Of a stretch of 64,000 bases of DNA, positions 59,158 to 64,000 are shown piece after piece. The stretch's first letter is position 1. Each line of letters opens with the position of its first letter. The translations under genes were made by a program, and so were the position numbers. This DNA comes from Ianthella basta (lineage: Eukaryota > Porifera > Demospongiae > Verongiida > Ianthellidae): the NCBI GenBank assembly GCA_964019415.1, contig OZ025887.1:6401732-6465731 (forward strand), in the 5' to 3' direction. Below the pieces are notes generated by a model that made no database searches, was not told where the DNA came from, and saw nothing but the letters and a program-made list of their open reading frames with translations.

Positions 59158-59237
59158 AGGTGTGTTCACACTGATTCCGATTAGGACCGGGTATGATCAT
59201 GATCTGTACTTAATGTGCATCGAGTGTGAACACACCT
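59158..59237. mobile_element. 80-bp MITE with TTA duplication
   Basis: Begins AGGTGTGTTCACACT and ends AGTGTGAACACACCT, perfect 15-base inverted ends, with TTA on both sides (59155-59157, 59238-59240). A 3-bp TTA/TAA duplication is typical of PIF/Harbinger-type MITEs. No coding capacity. Confidence 0.75.
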
Positions 59238-59384
59238 TTAAACCCAATGCTGGGAGCCAAAAAGACAGACACTGGAGACTGATACAAAAGGGTTAAAAGC
59301 CAAAGAACCAGTGCAAAAGTGACCTGCTTTATATCCTGTGATAACAGGAAAGTGACAAGCACACTCTGAAGTCGCTGCCAGGGG

Positions 59385-59515
59385 TGAATTTGGGGGGGGG
59401 GGGGGGGGGGGCATTTGCCCCACATTGCCTTAATCACGCCTCCCCCCACTTTGAAAATTTGGCAAGCCATCTATTAACATAGTATTGCACCCCCCCCCCC
59501 CCCCCCCCTCCACTT
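59385..59515. repeat. Paired G and C homopolymer runs
   Basis: A G run of about 20 (from about 59392) followed about 80 bases later by a C run of about 19 (59489-59507). The two runs are complementary and could pair. Phrases such as GCCAGGGGTGAATTTGGGGG look transposon-derived, but no clear ends were found. Confidence 0.5.
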
Positions 59516-59809
59516 CTTGCATTGTCCACCTCTCAGTGCAGCCACCCCCTTTGAGGAAATTTCTAGATATAGCACTGACTACAATTGCTGCAGAGCTCAC
59601 TGCGGTGGGAGGGAACATCCCAGGGTAGCTGGGGAGGGCTGGTACGAGCGAAAGGATGGGTCGCCGAACACATGTGAGTAGCCACCATCAATTCTGTGTA
59701 CAACTCTTTACATTTCTATCTGTTTTTTGTTGTTTCTCTGAAATGGCCTTTGTCCAGGCTAGGTGTTGTCATAGAAATCAATACTGAAGTAGAGGACTGG
59801 CTACCAGTG

Positions 59810-60868
59810 ACCTGCTGGGTTGCAGTATACCAGTGACCTGCTGGGTTGCAGTATACCAGTGACCTGCTGGGTTGCAGTATACCAGTGACCTGCTGGGTTG
59901 CAGTACACCAGTGACCTGCTGGGTTGCAGTACACCAGTGACCTGCTGGGTTGCAGTATACCAGTGACCTGCTGGTTGCAGTATACCAGTGACCTGTTGGT
60001 TGCAGTATACCAGTGACCTGCTGGGTTGCAGTATACCAGTGACCTGCTGGTTGCAGTATACCAGTGACCTGCTGGTTGCAGTATACCAGTGACCTGCTGG
60101 GTTGCAGTATACCAGTGACCTGCTGGTTGCAGTATACCAGTGACCTACTGGGTTGCAGTATACCAGTGACCTGCTGGTTGCAGTATACCAGTGACCTGCT
60201 GGTTGCAGTATACCAGTGACCTGCTGGGTTGCAGTATACCAGTGACCTGCTGGTTGCAGTATACCAGTGACCTACTGGGTTGCAGTATACCAGTGACCTG
60301 CTGGTTGCAGTATACCAGTGACCTGCTGGGTTGCAGTATACCAGTGACCTGCTGGGTTGCAGTATACCAGTGACCTGCTGGGTTGCAGTATACCAGTGAC
60401 CTACTGGGTTGCAGTATACCAGTGACCTGCTGGTTGCAGTATACCAGTGACCTGCTGGTTGCAGTATACCAGTGACCTGCTGGGTTGCAGTATACCAGTG
60501 ACCTGCTGGGTTGCAGTATACCAGTGACCTGCTGGGTTGCAGTATACCAGTGACCTACTGGGTTGCAGCATACCAGTGACCTGCTGGTTGCAGTATACCA
60601 GTGACCTACTGGGTTGCAGCATACCAGTGACCTGCTGGGTTGCAGTATACCAGTGACCTGCTGGGTTGCAGTATACCAGTGACCTACTGGGTTGCAGCAT
60701 ACCAGTGACCTGCTGGGTTGCAGCATACCAGTGACCTGCTGGGTTGCAGTATACCAGTGACCTACTGGGTTGCAGCATACCAGTGACCTGCTGGGTTGCA
60801 GTATACCAGTGACCTGCTGGTTGCAGTATACCAGTGACCTACTGGGTTGCAGTATACCAGTGACCTGT
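59810..60868. repeat. 26-bp minisatellite CCAGTGACCTGCTGGGTTGC
   Basis: About 41 copies of CCAGTGACCTGCTGGGTTGC then AGTATA. Variants are interspersed: a 25-base form (CTGGTTGC), CTACTGG, and GCATA or ACA near 60560-60780 and 59900. The mixing of variants suggests repeated block duplication. No gene is seen in this spacer. Confidence 0.95.
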
Positions 60869-60961
60869 CTATAATAGGATTCTTTATTGATGAAAATTGC
60901 ATTTGCACACAACACCTGTTGACAAGGAGCGGTACCGGCAATGCGTACTGGGAGTCCATTC

Positions 60962-61165
60962 AGTGGGGTTACTACATTAGTGTCAGTGGGGTTAACACAT
61001 TAGTGTCAGTGGGGTTAACACATTAGTGTCAGTGGGGTTAACACATTAGTGTCAGTGGGGTTAACACATTAGTGTCAGTGGGGTTAACACATTAGTGTCA
61101 GTGGGGTTAACACATTAGTGTCAGTGGGGTTAACACACTAGTGTCAGTGGGGTTAACACATGTAG
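60962..61165. repeat. 23-bp minisatellite GTCAGTGGGGTTAACACATT
   Basis: Eight to nine near-perfect copies of TTAGTGTCAGTGGGGTTAAC followed by ACA; each contains GTTAAC. Confidence 0.94.
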
Positions 61166-61189
61166 GGTTAGGGCACAGAACACAGCCCT

Positions 61190-61800
61190 GGGTGTAGCAC
61201 TGGGCGTGGAGCACTGGGCGTGGAGCAGTGGTGTGGAGCAGTGGGCGTGGAGCAGTGGGTGTGGAGCAGTGGGCGTGGAGCAGTGGGCGTGGAGCAGTGG
61301 GTGTGGAGCAGTGGGCGTGGAGCAGTGGGCGTGGAGCAGTGGGCGTGGAGCAGTGGGTGTGGAGCAGTGGGTGTGGAGCAGTGGGCGTGGAGCACTGGGC
61401 GTGGAGCAGTGGGCGTGGAGCAGTGGGCGTGGAGCAGTGGGCGTGGAGCAGTGGGCGTGGAGCAGTGGTGTGGAGCAGTGGGTGTGGAGCAGTGGGCGTG
61501 GAGCAGTGGGCGTGGAGCAGTGGGCGTGGAGCAGTGGGCGTGGAGCAGTGGGTGTGGAGCACTGGGTGTGGAGCAGTGGGTGTGGAGCAGTGGGCGTGGA
61601 GCAGTGGGTGTGGAGCAGTGGGCGTGGAGCAGTGGGTGTGGAGCAGTGGGCGTGGAGCAGTGGGTGTGGAGCAGTGGGCGTGGAGCAGTGGGCGTGGAGC
61701 AGTGGGTGTGGAGCAGTGGGCGTGGAGCAGTGGGCGTGGAGCAGTGGGCGTGGAGCAGTGGGTGTGGAGCAGTGGGCGTGGAGCACTGGGCGTGGAGCAC
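61190..61800. repeat. 14-bp minisatellite GCGTGGAGCAGTGG
   Basis: About 43 copies of GTGGAGCAGTGGGC/GTGGAGCAGTGGGT with a few GAGCACTGG variants. All six frames are partly open, giving long spurious ORFs; none is credible as a protein gene. Confidence 0.95.
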
Positions 61801-62034
61801 ACACACTCCACACAGTGCATGTAGTTGGACTGCAGTGCATTCTGGAATGGTTGTCCAAGTGGTGTGATGTCATTGTGTGACATCTAGTGCACAGTTCAGT
61901 CACACGTGTCACTCAAGACAATCACACATGAGGTGTCACACCATGACGTCACACCATTGGCAATCTAGCGTTCATGATTGAACAATAATTATTATTCAGA
62001 CATTGACTGAAACGGTCCATTGGAAAGTGACCAG

Positions 62035-62498
62035 CTAGCGCTGGTGTTCTGGTGTTCCATTGGTGTGAACAACCGGTTCCTCCTTGTCATTGGTTGCTAG
62101 GCGACTAAGCTTTGCAGCGAGGCAGCTACTAAAGCGCCCGATATAGGCAGGGCTGATGGCGGACATGAGGGCAAACACAGTCTCAAACACCTGGCCCACA
62201 ACTCCGTCCTCGCCCCCCACCACCTGCAGGGGCAGGCACAGCACCAAACACTAGCGTACTCCAATGCAGAGCAAGCACTCCGTAGTGCACAGACTTTATT
62301 GCGTAACAGCTCTACCTGAAAACCGGTCCTGTCCAGTTGCACAGTGTAATCCCGCCCCTCCAGGGTCGTCAGTTCCACAAAAGCACACTCACTTGTAGAT
62401 GGGCGATCCTCATGTCGTCTCCACTTCTTCAAAGCGAAAGAAACCTCTTCCATCTGTCGCTGTGCCTCCTCCTCAAAATCTAATACCTCGGTCGCCAT
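62035..62498 (-). CDS. GSKIP: GSKIP-domain protein
   Basis: Small adaptor of the GSK3-beta interaction protein family, known in vertebrates to bind GSK3B and protein kinase A. Two exons: 62316-62498 and 62035-62223, joined in phase 0, about 123 residues. It begins MATEVLDFEEEAQRQMEEVS (AATATGGCGAC context), then FALKKWRRHEDRPSTSECAF and LTTLEGRDYTVQLDRTGFQ. The second exon has VVGGEDGVVGQVFETVFALM and SAISPAYIGRFSSCLAAKLS, matching the VxG...ETVxxLxxxxSPAY signature of the domain. Shares a 42-bp spacer with TRMT5 on the other strand. Confidence 0.82.
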
Positions 62499-62540
62499 AT
62501 TAGTTTGCTGGGCTGAGGGATTTCCCCGTTGCTGCCTCCC
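62499..62540. promoter_or_regulatory. 42-bp bidirectional promoter, GSKIP / TRMT5
   Basis: The divergent starts lie 42 bases apart if TRMT5 begins at 62541, or 63 if at 62562. Contains TTTCCCCGTTGC. Promoter role inferred from position. Confidence 0.5.
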
Positions 62541-64000
62541 ATGTCTCGGTCATTGTCGGCGATGGCTGCGGCCGTCGACCATTTTCTGCCTCCTGAGGCT
62601 GTGAGGGGAATGAAGGTTCTGCTCAGAGAACGTTTCACGCGCCACGTGGTCGTGCCTGCGCTGATAATGCCGCCAAAGAAGTGCTCTAACTGCATTCAGC
62701 GTTTCCAGTCAGTGTTATTAAAACAGACCGGCGTCAAGCGCCTATTGGGCGTCTCAGAGGGCGGGGAGGTGCGTGGGCGTACATCTTGCTAATCCTGACA
62801 TGTTGGGCCGTTAGCGCAAGACACAATTGATGTATGACAACTTGCTGTGTGCCACCTGAGATAGCCTGGCCCTCCACCATCGCATGCAACGTATCTCCTG
62901 TGCTGAGGATTATAGGAAGGATGGACGCCCTCAGCCAAGCTGTCAGTATTTAGCTGTGTGCTGGTGTAAGACTGCGCTGTTCTCTGTTAAGGCTTGAGGC
63001 GTGACGCACACACTATTTTGAAGTTGGCTTTGCTACCCCTAGCAGAGCCCCGGCTAGCTCAAGTAATCATCGCCCGTACTGCGTACAGGCAACCACTGAA
63101 CAGAGCATGCTGGCTATAAGTGCTTTGAGGCCACTGTTGGGATGTGTGATGTGAGGGGCAGTGGATGCAGTGAATGGTGTATTACAACAAACTCACCATA
63201 TATTGGTGATTTGTAGAGCAGTGTCATAGGATCAGACCATTGTGCCAATAGGACAGGGCACTCACATGTTGTTATCTGCCCCGCCCCCTTTACCACCCCT
63301 GCCCCTTGCCCCGCCCTCTTCTCCACCCCCTGCCCCTTGCCCTGCTCCCTGAAGGAGAAGAAGCTGCTACTACTCAAACCACACTGCACTTCACAGGAGA
63401 CTGGTGGAGGAGATAGAGAGAAGGAAGACGGGAGAGAGGGAGAGGAGGAGGGTGTGTTCAGTGCCGAGGACTTCCAGTGGTTGTCAGAGCATGGCGTGGT
63501 CCGCACATCCCATCAGCTGCAGCTGAGTTACTCCAACTGGGGTGTGGGGGCGGTGCTGCGTGCAGTGCTGCCCTCCCATGTGGGTGAGGTGCCCTCAGCA
63601 TTTGAGACAGTCGGACACATTGCTCACCTCAACCTACGAGAGGAGCACCTGGAATACAAGCATCTGATTGGTGGGTTAGGTCATGTGATGTGAAATAAGG
63701 GTGGGAGGTGCAGTGAAGTAAGGGTGGGAGGTGCGGTGAAGTAAGGGTGGGAGGTGCTGTGTGGTGTTGGGCATCCTATCACAGATGTGGCTGCTGTGGT
63801 TAGGGTGGGGAGGGTATCCATGGTGATTGAAGCAGCCCAACTGGGTTCCTAGCCAGAGTGGCTCTGCCAAGAGTACACATTGCCCAAGTACTTCCTGTGT
63901 GTGGTATATGTAGTGACATGTGACGTGTGGTGACATGAGACATGTAGTGACATGTGACGTGTGGTGACATGAGACATGTAGTGACATATGACGTGTGGTG
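62541..64000 (+). CDS. TRMT5: tRNA (guanine37-N1)-methyltransferase, 5' part
   Basis: Trm5 methylates G37 next to the anticodon, preventing frameshifts. Exon 1 (62541-62768) starts MSRSLSAMAAAVDHFLPPEA; a second in-frame ATG at 62562 (GCGATGGCTGCGG) is equally possible. It continues RERFTRHVVVPALIMPPKKC. Exon 2 (63355-63670) follows in phase with EKKLLLLKPHC, an acidic insert ([15 protein letters not shown]), LQLSYSNWGVGAVLRAVLPS and the family's most conserved block FETVGHIAHLNLREEHLEYK followed by HLIG. The second intron is open at 63671 and the catalytic SAM-binding domain lies beyond the window. The VPALI and GHIAHLNLR blocks make the call firm although only about 180 residues are visible. 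Confidence 0.9.
63905..64000 (+). repeat. 34-bp minisatellite in TRMT5 intron (runs off the edge)
   Basis: About three copies of GTAGTGACATGTGACGTGTG followed by GTGACATGAGACAT; truncated by the window end. Confidence 0.88.

Noticed and set aside
59654-59674. Possible first exon (ATGGGTCGCCGAACACAT followed by GTGAG)
   Set aside because: Good donor, but no downstream exon could be found before the minisatellites, so it is unsupported.
60145-60915. 256-codon open frame on the minus strand
   Set aside because: Pure translation of the 26-bp minisatellite.
59800-61165. CRISPR-like array
   Set aside because: Units are directly adjacent with no unique spacers, and the context is animal nuclear DNA; these are minisatellites.
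61130-61912. Long open frames of 200-260 codons on both strands
   Set aside because: They come from a 14-bp repeat that lacks stops in several frames; there is no start context, no splice pattern and no protein-like composition.

Overview
This 64 kb window is nuclear DNA from an animal, probably an invertebrate and possibly an early-branching lineage such as a sponge; the species cannot be fixed from the sequence. Conserved metazoan housekeeping proteins are split by many short GT-AG introns. Genes are packed tightly, mostly 40 to 500 bases apart, and introns and spacers are loaded with micro- and minisatellites. No bacterial, organellar or viral gene was seen. Exons were joined by eye from splice sites, reading phase and remembered family conservation, so gene spans are coding spans and internal exon edges are approximate.

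Layout. 1-926: 3' end of an unrecognised + gene. 1159-3704 (-): COQ6, ubiquinone synthesis. 3745-7622 (+): DDX59-like DEAD-box helicase. 8071-14900 (+): mitochondrial acetyl-CoA synthetase (ACSS1 type). 15014-22183 (+): spastin, a microtubule-severing AAA ATPase. 22357-25918 (+): an FN3-repeat protein with RIM-BP-like FN3 domains. 26540-27916 (-): PNO1, ribosome assembly. 27978-30714 (+): presenilin. 30849-37321 (-): NEMF, ribosome quality control. 37428-41273 (+): golgin-84. 41549-45864 (-): ERMARD. 46041-54138 (-): INO80 remodeller ATPase. 54638-56350 (+): MCCC2, intronless. 56588-58602 (-): cytosolic malate dehydrogenase. 58603-62034: gene-poor, with a MITE and three back-to-back minisatellite arrays. 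62035-62498 (-): GSKIP-domain protein. 62541-end (+): TRMT5 tRNA methyltransferase, cut by the window edge.

Genes alternate between head-to-head pairs (COQ6/DDX59 40 bp apart, PNO1/presenilin 61 bp, NEMF/golgin-84 106 bp, GSKIP/TRMT5 42 bp) and tail-to-tail pairs. They share no single pathway; several are mitochondrial (COQ6, ACSS1, MCCC2) or ribosome and tRNA related (PNO1, NEMF, TRMT5). What links them is promoter form: at least eight start codons, and one upstream ORF start, sit in an AANATGGC context resembling the YY1/TISU element.

The most notable observations are (1) intronic minisatellites whose repeat unit contains a copy of the adjacent exon-intron junction (three in ACSS1 and one 3' splice-site version in ERMARD); (2) a three-level nest of inverted-repeat transposons inside one of those arrays; (3) the TISU-like starts at very short bidirectional promoters; (4) a presenilin whose TM6 catalytic YD motif reads WD; (5) a spastin whose pore-loop tyrosine is tryptophan; and (6) coding minisatellites in the FN3 protein and in NEMF.
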